From contig CBDCVZ010000010.1 of assembly GCA_965223215.1 (NCBI GenBank), positions 1,798,001 to 1,862,000 on the forward strand: a stretch of DNA of 64,000 bases, in the 5' to 3' direction. Both the position numbers and the translations under genes were made by a program. The notes under the pieces are model-generated. The model was not told where the DNA came from and ran no database searches. It saw only the letters and a list, made by a program, of their open reading frames with translations. Shown here in pieces: positions 35,685-44,713 of this stretch. The DNA is from JABDMH01 sp965223215. GTDB taxonomy: Bacteria; Bacteroidota; Bacteroidia; Chitinophagales; Saprospiraceae. Position 1 is the first letter of the stretch. Each line of letters starts with the position of its first letter.

Positions 35685-36605
35685 CTACTCCTCCTCTCCT
35701 GTAGCCTCAGATTTTGCGTCGCTGGTGTCTACACCGGCAGCATCGTCGTCCGTCTCCTTCTTCGCTTCCGGAGTCGATTCAGGTGCGGAGGTTTCAGCCT
35801 TGGGAGTAGCTTCCGCTTTGGCCTCTTCTTTCTCAGCTTCACCTTCTGTATCAGCTTCGGCAGCTGGTTCCTCCACTTCAGGTTTGGCTTCTGAAGCGGT
35901 TTGCGTCTTGGGTGCTTCCTTCTTGGATTCAGTTTCTACCGCAGCATCGGCCACTTCCGGCTCAGGTTTAGCTTCTGGAGTTGCCTCAACCTTGGCTTCC
36001 TCTGCGGGCTTAGTATCCGCTTCCGGTGCTTTCGCTTCTTCTTGTTGTTCGGCTTCCGGCGTTTCGGTCTCCTCCTTGCCTGAAGACTCCTGCTCTTCCG
36101 ACTTGGTTGCGGTTGGTGCCTCTGGCGAATCTGCCTCCTCTTTGACCTCTGCGGTGGTCTCCTCCACAGGTGCTTCCTCTTTTATTTTAATCTTCGGTAT
36201 AACCCCAGATACAGCGGCATGGAACGCTTGTTTTTCTGCGATGCTCTCGTCTCGGCGTTTCTTGATCTTCGCTTCTTTTTCTGCCACCCATGCTTCATAT
36301 TTGGCCATGGCCTCTTCTTCAGTCAGAGCGCCCTTTTGAACACCTCGCATCAGATGCTTACGGTACAACACACCCTTAAAGCGCAAAATGGCACGTGCCG
36401 TATCAGTAGGCTGCGCTCCATTCATCAACCATTCAAATGCTTTGTCACGATCAATCTCGATGGTCGCTGGCTTGGTCAAAGGATCGTAAGTACCTATTTT
36501 CTCGATAAAGCGACCATCTCGTGGAGCCCTAGCGTCCGCAACCACTATGTGATAGAAGGGTCTTTTCTTTCGTCCGCGACGGGCGAGTCTAATTTTTACT
36601 GGCAT
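35685..36605 (-). CDS. rpsP: 30S ribosomal protein S16 with a very long acidic C-terminal tail
   Basis: The first roughly 85 residues are a normal S16 (MPVKIRLARRGRKKRPFY, then DGRFIEKIGTYDP and ERAFEWL-like KAFEWLMNGAQPTDTA). Residues 85-140 are a basic/helical extension seen in other Bacteroidota. The rest, to residue 306, is a low-complexity tail of Glu, Ala, Lys, Pro, Thr and Ser, strongly acidic. Most bacterial S16 proteins have 80-90 residues. The tail is coded in frame without interruption. rimM, the usual neighbour, is not present. Confidence 0.93.
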   Translation of the reverse strand: MPVKIRLARRGRKKRPFYHIVVADARAPRDGRFIEKIGTYDPLTKPATIEIDRDKAFEWLMNGAQPTDTARAILRFKGVLYRKHLMRGVQKGALTEEEAMAKYEAWVAEKEAKIKKRRDESIAEKQAFHAAVSGVIPKIKIKEEAPVEETTAEVKEEADSPEAPTATKSEEQESSGKEETETPEAEQQEEAKAPEADTKPAEEAKVEATPEAKPEPEVADAAVETESKKEAPKTQTASEAKPEVEEPAAEADTEGEAEKEEAKAEATPKAETSAPESTPEAKKETDDDAAGVDTSDAKSEATGEEE

Positions 36606-36676
36606 TGTTCAAATTTATTTGGTTAAACCATACCTGATTCATTCGAAAATCGAACCTCAGGATTCTAAACAAGGCG

Positions 36677-36684
36677 CAAAAGTA
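36677..36684 (-). promoter_or_regulatory. Candidate -7 box of the rpsP promoter
   Basis: The minus strand reads TACTTTTG, a match to TAnnTTTG, 71 bases before the rpsP ATG. No TTTG lies at standard distance; the closest is a TTG at a 23-base spacer. Confidence 0.4.
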
Positions 36685-36769
36685 AGTAAAACCTTTGTAA
36701 TTGAACTCAATAATATGGGAATAAGAATGCTGCTGAAGTCAGCAATCCATCTTGACTGAACGTCGAGCT

Positions 36770-39295
36770 TCAAAAATCGACTTTCAGCCTCAAATTCACG
36801 CGGCGTGAGGTCAAGAAGTTTTTAACGGCGTATTGGACATTATATACGGACTTGATCCAAGTATTGGAGGCTACATTAGCCACTTGCAACAGGTTAAAAA
36901 CCTCCAAGCTCAGCCAGGTATTCTTAGTAAAGCGCAGAAAATGATGGGGACGTCTTTTTGCCCAAGCCCGATTGTAAAGTAATGCTGAAAAGCCAATATC
37001 AACCCGATGATACTCTTTAAATTTAAAAGGATTTCGAATGATCAAATTGTTATCTGGCACTCCAAAGGGCAGTCCTGATCCAAAGGTAAAATTGAAGTGC
37101 ATCTTGAGGTTTTCATTCTTACGCAAATGGTCTTGAAAGAAAACGGAGAGGGTCATGAGTTGATCGGTTGGACGAGAAACAAAATCCACCTCCTTTTGAT
37201 TCAATCCTCCCTCCTCCAGACTAATGTGCCGGATGCCGTCAAGCGACTCTTTAGCGCTCAAAAAAGAAAGATTTACCCAAGATTCTGCCCCTTTGACAAA
37301 TTCACCGTTCAGACGCACATCAAACCCCATTACGTGACCACTCGCATCGTTTTCACCACTGTATCTGATGCGCACATTATCAATATCATAGGAGACCAGG
37401 TCCCATAGCTCCTTATAATATGCTTCAGTGATTAAGCGAAACTTAGTCCCTTTCCACTTCTTCATTTCAAAATCCATCGTCATTCCACCCACAACGTGGA
37501 TGGACTTCTGTGATTTCAAATCTCGATTTACAGAGCTATCGCGTCGCCTCATTTCTCTGTAAAAGGCTGGTTGTGCATAATAGCCAGCTGCCAACCGGAG
37601 TGACACATTGCGCTTCCACTGCAGGGGTTTCACTAAAAACTGAGCGCGAGGTGAAATGATAATCTCCTGATTGAGATCCCAATACGACATACGTAGACCT
37701 GCCGTTAGTTGATATTCCTTTTGATCCGGTTTGAGGTAAGTAAAGGTATTCTGCAAAAACCCATTGACTCGACTGCTGGTCAATTCATTGCGGGTTTTGA
37801 GCAGGTTTTTAATCTCAACCTGTTGCTCATTGTAGTTCAAGGAGTAGCCTGCCGAATCCAAGCGTTCCCATTCATTCAATCGATCTAAGATTTCCTCCTG
37901 TTGGTACTTGACACTCCATTCCAAAAAATGTGTCTTCGAAAGATCGCGGGTGTTTTCGACTTGAAACTCATAGCCACCACGATGCTCGATGTTGGTTACA
38001 CTGGCCTGCAAAAAATTCCGTGTAAAAAGATGCTGAGTGCCCGTACCTAAAACAAAAATCTCTTCACCGATGTTTTCGCTGCCCAGGCTGGTTTCAATCT
38101 GGCTCAGCCGATAGAAACCCTGAATATCAAACTTTTCATTCTCCTCAGATTGATATCGTGAAGCCAATAATTTTAGAAAGAAGGGATTTCGTTCTCGGTC
38201 GGGCAGATAGGTCAGAGAAAACCCTCCCATACCCGTCGTGAAATCATCGACCTCACCACCCTCAAATACCGAGTTCAATTGAAGTGCAAAATCAATCAGG
38301 CCTAGGGCAGTTGACCGACTGGTGGGCGTAAACTTGTAGATACTTTGATTAAAATTTCCCAGCACACCAAGTTGGATGTTTCGAGTGATGTCATAAGTGA
38401 AATAACCCTGGATGTCTGCAAAATTCGGAATGTATTCACCCTTGGTATCTAGAGATCCCAGTAGATAGGCATTGGTCTTATAGCGAGCCCCCAGTAAATA
38501 TCTGAACTTCCGGTACTCGTCCTTGCCTGTGTTCATGCTACCCTCTAGATGTGCCGAACCACCGAGCAGACTGAGACCCAAAGAAGCAGCCGTCGAATCA
38601 GGGCGCTTATATTTAATATCTAGCACCGAAGAGAGCTTATCACCATATTTGGACTGAAACCCTCCGGATGAAAATGACAGACTGCGGATGAGATCGATGT
38701 TGGGAAAGGAAAGTCCCTCCTGTTGTCCGGCCCGGATCAGTTGAGGTCTATATATCTCAAAGTCATTGACATAGACCAAATTTTCATCGTAGTTGCCACC
38801 CCTGACATTGTATTGAGAACTGAGTTCACCTCCCGTACCACCGCTGGTGCCCAGGGCGATATGTGGTAGCACCGATTCTAAATTGCCAGTGGTGCTGGGA
38901 AGGAGCTTGAGCTCCTCTACATCTTCCCTGATCATACCTACATCTGCAATTCTCGCCTCTGTGACCACGACCTCCACATCCGAATTGGCGGGCACCAGAC
39001 TAATGTCGTATCTAATCGACTGACCATCTGCAAGGGCGGGAACGGCAATGGTGGATTCTTTATAGCCGATGCGGCTACAGATTATGTCCACCTTTTGATT
39101 GACGTCAAGTCTAAGCTGATAAAAGCCCTCCGCATCCGTTTCTACTGCACGATTGGTCCCAGCGATATAAATTGTGGCAAGCTCAACCGCTGAACCTGTC
39201 ACTGCATCCGTGACAAATCCGACTACATGAGTACTTTGAGCCTGGCTGGTGAGGGTGCCCAAAAAAAAGAGAAACGAGTAAAAAGTTCTGTGCAT
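36770..39295 (-). CDS. TonB-dependent outer membrane receptor
   Basis: 841 residues: signal peptide (MHRTFYSFLFFLGTLTSQAQ), a carboxypeptidase-regulatory-like beta-sandwich (about 22-105: VVGFVTDAVTGSAVELATIYI), a plug domain (about 115-230, with SQYNVRGGNYDENLVYVNDFEI) and a 22-strand-type barrel. It ends in a typical outer membrane terminal strand finishing in aromatic Phe (LRLKVDF). The substrate is unknown; no SusD-like partner is adjacent, so a SusCD glycan system is not supported. Confidence 0.92.
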   Translation of the reverse strand: MHRTFYSFLFFLGTLTSQAQSTHVVGFVTDAVTGSAVELATIYIAGTNRAVETDAEGFYQLRLDVNQKVDIICSRIGYKESTIAVPALADGQSIRYDISLVPANSDVEVVVTEARIADVGMIREDVEELKLLPSTTGNLESVLPHIALGTSGGTGGELSSQYNVRGGNYDENLVYVNDFEIYRPQLIRAGQQEGLSFPNIDLIRSLSFSSGGFQSKYGDKLSSVLDIKYKRPDSTAASLGLSLLGGSAHLEGSMNTGKDEYRKFRYLLGARYKTNAYLLGSLDTKGEYIPNFADIQGYFTYDITRNIQLGVLGNFNQSIYKFTPTSRSTALGLIDFALQLNSVFEGGEVDDFTTGMGGFSLTYLPDRERNPFFLKLLASRYQSEENEKFDIQGFYRLSQIETSLGSENIGEEIFVLGTGTQHLFTRNFLQASVTNIEHRGGYEFQVENTRDLSKTHFLEWSVKYQQEEILDRLNEWERLDSAGYSLNYNEQQVEIKNLLKTRNELTSSRVNGFLQNTFTYLKPDQKEYQLTAGLRMSYWDLNQEIIISPRAQFLVKPLQWKRNVSLRLAAGYYAQPAFYREMRRRDSSVNRDLKSQKSIHVVGGMTMDFEMKKWKGTKFRLITEAYYKELWDLVSYDIDNVRIRYSGENDASGHVMGFDVRLNGEFVKGAESWVNLSFLSAKESLDGIRHISLEEGGLNQKEVDFVSRPTDQLMTLSVFFQDHLRKNENLKMHFNFTFGSGLPFGVPDNNLIIRNPFKFKEYHRVDIGFSALLYNRAWAKRRPHHFLRFTKNTWLSLEVFNLLQVANVASNTWIKSVYNVQYAVKNFLTSRRVNLRLKVDF

Positions 39296-39334
39296 CTAGC
39301 TGTGTTACCTGAAAAATCTAATTTGGAACGAAGT

Positions 39335-40009
39335 TTACACCATTATGGTATCGATGCCAATTGATTTGAGCTGAGAAATGACTTTCTGAGGATCTGGCGA
39401 CTTAAACACACTGCTACCCGCCACCAAAACATCTCCACCTGCCTGAAGAATTCGTTCCGCATTTTGGAGACCGATTCCACCATCAACTTCGAGGTAGCAA
39501 TTGAGATTGCGCGTGATGAGTCGTTCTCGGAGGGCCTCCAACTTAAGCAAGGTCTCATAGATAAACTTCTGCCCACCAAATCCCGGGTTTACAGACATGA
39601 CCAGGATTAGATCAGCCAGTTCCATCACATGTTCCACCATTGAAATTGGTGTATGTGGATTGATGGCCACACCCGCCTTAGCATCCACGTCCTTAATCAT
39701 TTGCAGGGTACTATGCAGGTGGTCACAAGTCTCAGCATGGACAGTAATGATCGATGCCCCGGCTGCTCGAAATCGTTCAATATATCGACTGGGCTCAACG
39801 ATCATCAAATGCACATCTAATGGCTTCTGACAGATATCTTTGATGGGATCTAAAACGGGAAATCCAAAGGAGATATTCGGTACAAATTTGCCATCCATTA
39901 CATCGATGTGCAACCAATCGGCTTCGCTCTCATTGATCAATTCAATCTGGTCAGCGAGATGCAAAAAATCCGCTGCCAGAAGACTGGGTGCTACCAGATG
40001 CTTAATCAT
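39335..40009 (-). CDS. rpe: Ribulose-phosphate 3-epimerase
   Basis: Interconverts ribulose-5-phosphate and xylulose-5-phosphate. The 224-residue TIM barrel has LVAPSLLAADFLHL (residue 5), WLHIDVMDGKFVPNISFG (near 33), VHLMIVEPSRYI (near 66), VMSVNPGFGGQKFI (near 135) and LEVDGGI (near 171), covering the metal-binding His/Asp residues. A perfect -7 promoter box lies only 4 bases before the ATG. Confidence 0.96.
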   Translation of the reverse strand: MIKHLVAPSLLAADFLHLADQIELINESEADWLHIDVMDGKFVPNISFGFPVLDPIKDICQKPLDVHLMIVEPSRYIERFRAAGASIITVHAETCDHLHSTLQMIKDVDAKAGVAINPHTPISMVEHVMELADLILVMSVNPGFGGQKFIYETLLKLEALRERLITRNLNCYLEVDGGIGLQNAERILQAGGDVLVAGSSVFKSPDPQKVISQLKSIGIDTIMV

Positions 40010-40013
40010 GCGG

Positions 40014-40021
40014 CAAATATA
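40014..40021 (-). promoter_or_regulatory. -7 box directly before rpe
   Basis: The minus strand reads TATATTTG, a perfect TAnnTTTG match, ending 4 bases before the rpe ATG (40009). If it is used, transcription would start at or near the start codon, giving a leaderless or nearly leaderless mRNA. Confidence 0.5.
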
Positions 40022-40035
40022 GGCAATCTACCTCT

Positions 40036-40776
40036 CTAGACAGATATGATGTGTTGGTCTTCCAGAAGGGGAAGTCCCTTCATTTTTAGCATGACTTGTA
40101 CCACCGTGACCACATCTTTCTCACAGTACGTCGCAATCCTGTCTACATCATTCTCCCTCCAAAACACCCTACCAACGTCACTACCATCAATGTCGTCTTT
40201 GGGTGTATCGACTCCAAATATAGATGCGAGGAGGTCCAGCGAGGTGAAATTCTTCAGATCTCCAAACTTCCACAAAGCCATGGTATCTATGAGATGCTTG
40301 GTCTCCCATGGCTTTTTACCTGCCAAGCGAAACATAGCTGGAAGTTCTAAGCCATTGATCAAGATGCGTCTACATAAGTAAGGTATGTCAAATTCCCGGA
40401 TGTTGTGGCCACAGATGCTATTCTTGTTCGGATCGGAAAAATGACGATTGATCAAATGGATGAAAGCACTGAGAACTTGCTTTTCATCCGTTCCACAGAA
40501 TGACTTAAGTCTCAAATCCTTGGTATCACTATGGATGTAACCGATTGATATACAGATAATTTTGCCAAATTCAGCATAAATCGCAGCTTTCTCAGTAAAT
40601 GTTTCGATCACCTGTTCTTCAGCTGGCTCCTGGTCTGGAGGTAGCCTAAGTATGAAACGGCACTTTTTTCGCCAATGCCCTTGCATGCGTTCTGGCAGCT
40701 CTTTAAAGGTCGCCTTTGCGGATACGGTTTCGAGATCAAGAAACAGGACATTAGACAGCTGAATACTTTCTAGCAT
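40036..40776 (-). CDS. PolB-like 3'-5' exonuclease (DEDDy)
   Basis: 246 residues matching the predicted 3'-5' exonuclease family related to the proofreading domain of DNA polymerase B. The catalytic acidic residues are visible: LFLDLETVS (Exo I, near residue 12), GHNIREFDIPYL (Exo II, near 123) and YCEKDVVTV (Exo III with Tyr, near 219). There is no polymerase domain. It may act in DNA repair; the in vivo role of this family is not known to me. Confidence 0.88.
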   Translation of the reverse strand: MLESIQLSNVLFLDLETVSAKATFKELPERMQGHWRKKCRFILRLPPDQEPAEEQVIETFTEKAAIYAEFGKIICISIGYIHSDTKDLRLKSFCGTDEKQVLSAFIHLINRHFSDPNKNSICGHNIREFDIPYLCRRILINGLELPAMFRLAGKKPWETKHLIDTMALWKFGDLKNFTSLDLLASIFGVDTPKDDIDGSDVGRVFWRENDVDRIATYCEKDVVTVVQVMLKMKGLPLLEDQHIISV

Positions 40777-40893
40777 AGCTTTTGTAAAGTGATATTGGGA
40801 AGATAAAAATATAAAGCCAGTACAATCATTTAAGGACCCGATGCGTTACTCCTCAAAGCCTTATTTATAACTAATTTCAAAATTTCTTCAAAA

Positions 40894-41874
40894 ATGAGTC
40901 AGAAAAATTCGAATAGCCAGTTAATCGCTGTCGCCTCCATTACCATCTTGGCGTTGCTGGGGCTGGTTGGTTGGCTGTATTACAGCAACTCTCAGAAAGA
41001 CAAACTCATCGAAAAGCACGAAATGCAACTTGACGAAGCTGAGCAAGTCAAGGTAGAACTGGAGAAGGAGTATTATGAAGCATTGGCAGACCTGGAAGAG
41101 CTGCGCAGTGATAATACCGAGCTAAATGCGATGATCGAGAATCAAAAGGAAGATCTCAAGAAGCAGAAAAATCAGATCTCTTCTCTTATTAGAAATAAGA
41201 AGGATCTTGCCGCAGCAAGAGAAGAAATCGCAAACTTAAAGTCAGCTGCCGAAGGGGCCATTGCCGAACTCACCAAATTGCGCGAAGAGAACGCAACACT
41301 AGCAGCTAACAACGAACAACTCACCCAAGAGAAGGAAATCTTGACTGACGAGATCAGTAAGGAACGCCAGGTAAACGACGAACTCTTGACGGTTAAGGCC
41401 TCATTGATTGAGGAGAAAGATGAGTTGACTAAAGAGAAAAACGTACTGACTAGAAAAGTCACGCGTGCCTCCGTAATCAATGTCACTGACATCGACGTTC
41501 AAGGCTATAAGCTGAAGGGAAGCGGCAAGGAAGTAAAACGAGGTTCAGCCAAGAATGTCGATCTCCTAAAGATCTGTTTCAAGGCAAATGAAAATGCCGT
41601 TGCTGATCCCGGTAATGAATCCTTCTATGTACGAATCATCTCACCAGAAGGCGCAACCATCGCGGTCGAAAGTATGGGATCTGGTAGCCTAACCAATGTG
41701 GAGACGGACGAAGAGGTGAAATTTACCAAAGCCAAGGAGTTAATGTATACCGGTACGGATGCCATGAGCTGCCTGAGCTGGCAATCAGAGACTGAAATGC
41801 AAAAGGGTCTCTATGCGGTCGAAGTCTATAACAAGGGATACCTCGCAGGTAAATCTACGTTTAAATTGAATTGA
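40894..41874 (+). CDS. Membrane-anchored coiled-coil protein, unknown
   Basis: 326 residues: one N-terminal membrane helix (about 11-30), a coiled coil of about 160 residues rich in Glu, Lys and Leu (about 35-190), then a globular C-terminal domain of about 130 residues (from INVTDIDVQGYKLKGSGK to the end) that looks all-beta. The domain VDLLKICFKANENAVADPGNESFYVRIISPEG reads (in parts) like a ligand-binding sandwich. I recognise no named family. A terminator follows. Topology predicts an extracytoplasmic C-terminus. Confidence 0.75.
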   Translation: MSQKNSNSQLIAVASITILALLGLVGWLYYSNSQKDKLIEKHEMQLDEAEQVKVELEKEYYEALADLEELRSDNTELNAMIENQKEDLKKQKNQISSLIRNKKDLAAAREEIANLKSAAEGAIAELTKLREENATLAANNEQLTQEKEILTDEISKERQVNDELLTVKASLIEEKDELTKEKNVLTRKVTRASVINVTDIDVQGYKLKGSGKEVKRGSAKNVDLLKICFKANENAVADPGNESFYVRIISPEGATIAVESMGSGSLTNVETDEEVKFTKAKELMYTGTDAMSCLSWQSETEMQKGLYAVEVYNKGYLAGKSTFKLN

Positions 41875-41908
41875 TCGTTAAGATTCTGTTTGAACAAGAA
41901 TAAATCGA

Positions 41909-41945
41909 AATGCTCATACTGTGCTTCAGTGTGGGCATTTTTTTT
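41909..41945 (+). terminator. Intrinsic terminator after the coiled-coil gene
   Basis: 13-bp stem with two G-U pairs (AATGCTCATACTG at 41909-41921, CAGTGTGGGCATT at 41927-41939), a 5-base loop and a T-run to 41945. Confidence 0.88.
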
Positions 41946-42128
41946 GGAGATGGCCAATTGGCTAAGCCCACCTACGTCAGGTATAGAAACAGCTGCGGCT
42001 CTCACAGGGCGACTGCTGCCTTACATCTTTGTTGAAATGTACACACCATAGCCCCTGGTGACGAGACTTTTTTCAACCCCAGAGCACATGCTGAAATCAA
42101 CCCAAGTAATATCTCTTGCAAATTGCAC

Positions 42129-42136
42129 TATATTTG
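42129..42136 (+). promoter_or_regulatory. Candidate -7 box of the lepB promoter
   Basis: TATATTTG, a perfect TAnnTTTG match, 23 bases before the GTG start of lepB and downstream of a terminator, where a promoter is expected. No clear TTTG at standard distance upstream. Confidence 0.45.
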
Positions 42137-42159
42137 CCCCGCTTTTAAAATGAACCACT

Positions 42160-43716
42160 GTGAGTTTTCTGACTTTTCTGATAATAGGATATTTGTTGCT
42201 AAGCCTGAGTCTCTACAAGGTTTTTGATAAGGCCGGAAAACCCGCATGGCATGGACTAGTACCTGGTCTTAATTTTATGACCTGGTGTGAAATTGTTGGA
42301 CGAAAAAAAGCACACGCAGCGTGGCTGCTGTTCCCGATCGTGAATTTCTTTATCTATGCCGCCCTCTGCATTGATTTGGTGCGATCATTTGGCAAGCACA
42401 AGTTCTGGCATTCCTTTGTAGCAGTTATCGCGGCTCCCATTGCGTTTTTCATTCTGGGAAGCAAGGAAGAGGAGAAATACGAGGGCCCCGTGCTCATTGC
42501 AGAACGTGAATACAAAGCCAAGCTAGAAGCCGCCAGTAAATCGAAAAGTCAAAATCAATACAAGAAGCTACTGCGGCAGAACCCATATAAGAAGAATGCC
42601 GGTCGGGAATGGGTAGAAAGCATCATTTTTGCTGTATTCGCTGCAGCCTTCATTCGGATGTTTTTGATAGAGATGTACAAGATTCCTACTTCATCCATGG
42701 AAGGTTCCCTGTTGGTCGGTGACTTTTTATGCGTAAGTAAAGCACACTATGGTATTCGAACGCCCATGACCATCGCAATGATCCCCCTGCTGCATAATCG
42801 CATTCCGTTTTTAGATAAGGAGTCTTATTTAGAGAAGCCTCGCCTGCCGTACTGGCGGTTGCCGTCAATCGAAAACATCGATCGCAACGATCCCGTAGTC
42901 TTTAATTACCCCGAAGGTGATAGTGTAATCATAACTCCCGGTCGTACTTACAGCGTCTACGACATTAAACGTCAAGGCGTTCGGAGCACCTCAGAAATAA
43001 AGCAGGAAATAGTCACACGTCCAATGGACAAGATGGACCACTACATTAAACGGTGCATTGGCCTGCCTGGTGACAGCATCGAAATAATTGATCGGCAGGT
43101 CCATATCAATGGAAATCCAGGTAAAAATCCAACCAACATTCAATTTGCTTACCGGGTGAATGCACAGGGTACGACCCTCAATCGACGCAAGTTAAAGGAG
43201 TGGGGGGTCAATCTTGATGACAGTCGCGATCCGGTATACATGCTGACGAATGAACAGGTTGAAAAAATTCGCAACATGGGCAATGTAAGCGTGTCACATC
43301 TACCCCAGCAAGAACGACCTCTTTTTCCCTATGATGAAAAGATGACCAATGGCTGGACCGTCGATAACTATGGACCACTGTATATTCCTAAAAAGAATGT
43401 GAGTGTGCCCATCAGCCCTGAAACCATTGCACCCTATCGAAGAATTATCACTACTTACGAGGGCAATAACCTCGAGGTCAAAGAGGGCAAGGTCTTCATC
43501 AATGGCCAAGAAAGCAAAGAATACACCTTCAAAATGGACTATTACTGGATGATGGGCGACAACCGCCACAATTCAGAAGACTCCCGGGTATGGGGCTTTG
43601 TCCCAGAAGATCATATCGTGGGTAAGCCACTTTTTATTTGGTTTTCCACTCAAGATGGCAACATGAAAAATGGCATTCGATGGAATCGCATTTTTACTTC
43701 AGCTAAGAAGCCATAA
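42160..43716 (+). CDS. lepB: Signal peptidase I with an N-terminal membrane extension
   Basis: 518 residues. Residues 1-100 hold an extra domain with three or four membrane helices (GKPAWHGLVPGLNFMTWCEIVGRK between them), resembling the DUF5684 domain. The S26 peptidase starts near 150 with an anchor helix, then IPTSSMEGSLLVGD with the nucleophile Ser179, YIKRCIGLPGDSIEI with the general base Lys297, and DNRHNSEDSRVWGFVPEDHIVGK near 465-490. A long insertion of over 100 residues separates the last two boxes, as in relatives. The start is GTG at 42160; a nearby ATG at 42150 is in another frame. Confidence 0.93.
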   Translation: MSFLTFLIIGYLLLSLSLYKVFDKAGKPAWHGLVPGLNFMTWCEIVGRKKAHAAWLLFPIVNFFIYAALCIDLVRSFGKHKFWHSFVAVIAAPIAFFILGSKEEEKYEGPVLIAEREYKAKLEAASKSKSQNQYKKLLRQNPYKKNAGREWVESIIFAVFAAAFIRMFLIEMYKIPTSSMEGSLLVGDFLCVSKAHYGIRTPMTIAMIPLLHNRIPFLDKESYLEKPRLPYWRLPSIENIDRNDPVVFNYPEGDSVIITPGRTYSVYDIKRQGVRSTSEIKQEIVTRPMDKMDHYIKRCIGLPGDSIEIIDRQVHINGNPGKNPTNIQFAYRVNAQGTTLNRRKLKEWGVNLDDSRDPVYMLTNEQVEKIRNMGNVSVSHLPQQERPLFPYDEKMTNGWTVDNYGPLYIPKKNVSVPISPETIAPYRRIITTYEGNNLEVKEGKVFINGQESKEYTFKMDYYWMMGDNRHNSEDSRVWGFVPEDHIVGKPLFIWFSTQDGNMKNGIRWNRIFTSAKKP

Positions 43717-43756
43717 CGTGATCTTCCGTACCTTACCGAGACCGCATTTGCTAGGG

Positions 43757-44644
43757 ATGAAGACAATAATCACCTGGCTTGCCGCATTGCTGCTTTGGCC
43801 GTCCACGGGTCTGATGGCGCAACGTTCGGACTTATTTCTCTTTGATTTCACAAAGATTGTCGATGGTTACGAACTGTCCCGCCCTCGCCTACTTTCAAAT
43901 TTTAATACGGGTGGATACACCAACCAGCCCAGTTTTGCTGATCCGTATCGACTATTGGTTTCGGCTGGTCCGGCAGAAAACCCCACTCAAACAGATCTGT
44001 TCGAGTTAAACCTCCGGACCGAATCTGTCACACGTCTCACAAAAACCATCGATCGTGAGTATTCACCATCTTCTGATCCGAATCAGCCAGATCAGATCCT
44101 CTGCGTTGTGGTTGAGGTGGAAAATGACAATAATCAAAGATTGTGGTCCTACCCCACAAGTTTAGCCGAAGGTGGCCATGGCATCTTGGCATCAGCAGGA
44201 CAGGTAGGTTACTTTTGCCCTCTTAAAAGTGGCTGGATTGCGGTCTTCGAACTGGGCACTCCGAATAAGCTCTACATGTATCATCGAAAGACTCGAGAGC
44301 GCAAATTTATCAGCTCAAACATTGGTCGCACGCTCAAACAAACCAAGGACGGTTCCTTGGTCTTCGTCCACAAAATCTCAGACTCCTATTGGTTTCTAAA
44401 GCGCCTGAATGTCGATGACTTCATTCCAGAGGTCATCAAAAAGACCATCCCGGATGCAGAAGATTTCACATTACTAGATGACAATTCAATCCTCATGGGG
44501 TCAGGATCCAAACTCTATCACCTCGATGTGAATGGAGACGTGATGTGGAGGGAGCTGGCAGATCTGCAACATCTTGGTCTTGGTAACATTACCCGTCTTG
44601 CTCACAATGGAATAAACATGTTGGCCATTGTCTCGGATGAGTAG
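43757..44644 (+). CDS. Secreted beta-propeller-like protein, unknown
   Basis: From ATG at 43757 the protein has 295 residues with a signal peptide (MKTIITWLAALLLWPSTGLMA). The remainder has repeated blades similar to TolB/WD40-like propellers (TDLFELNLRTESVTRLT, with REYSPSSDPNQPDQI after it). No catalytic motif is visible. The upstream extension of the frame to 43670 overlaps lepB and is not used. It may be co-transcribed with lepB, 40 bp away. Confidence 0.7.
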   Translation: MKTIITWLAALLLWPSTGLMAQRSDLFLFDFTKIVDGYELSRPRLLSNFNTGGYTNQPSFADPYRLLVSAGPAENPTQTDLFELNLRTESVTRLTKTIDREYSPSSDPNQPDQILCVVVEVENDNNQRLWSYPTSLAEGGHGILASAGQVGYFCPLKSGWIAVFELGTPNKLYMYHRKTRERKFISSNIGRTLKQTKDGSLVFVHKISDSYWFLKRLNVDDFIPEVIKKTIPDAEDFTLLDDNSILMGSGSKLYHLDVNGDVMWRELADLQHLGLGNITRLAHNGINMLAIVSDE

Positions 44645-44713
44645 TGTTCAAACTCATAGGAAAGACCCTTCCTGTGAAAAATGTGCTAAATTTATGTGAT
44701 CAATTTCTTGCAT

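Noticed and set aside
35725..36339. 204-residue plus-strand frame rich in Ser and Ala opposite rpsP
   Set aside because: Complement of the Glu/Ala/Lys-rich S16 tail. Long antisense frames are expected from such composition; no start context or family match.
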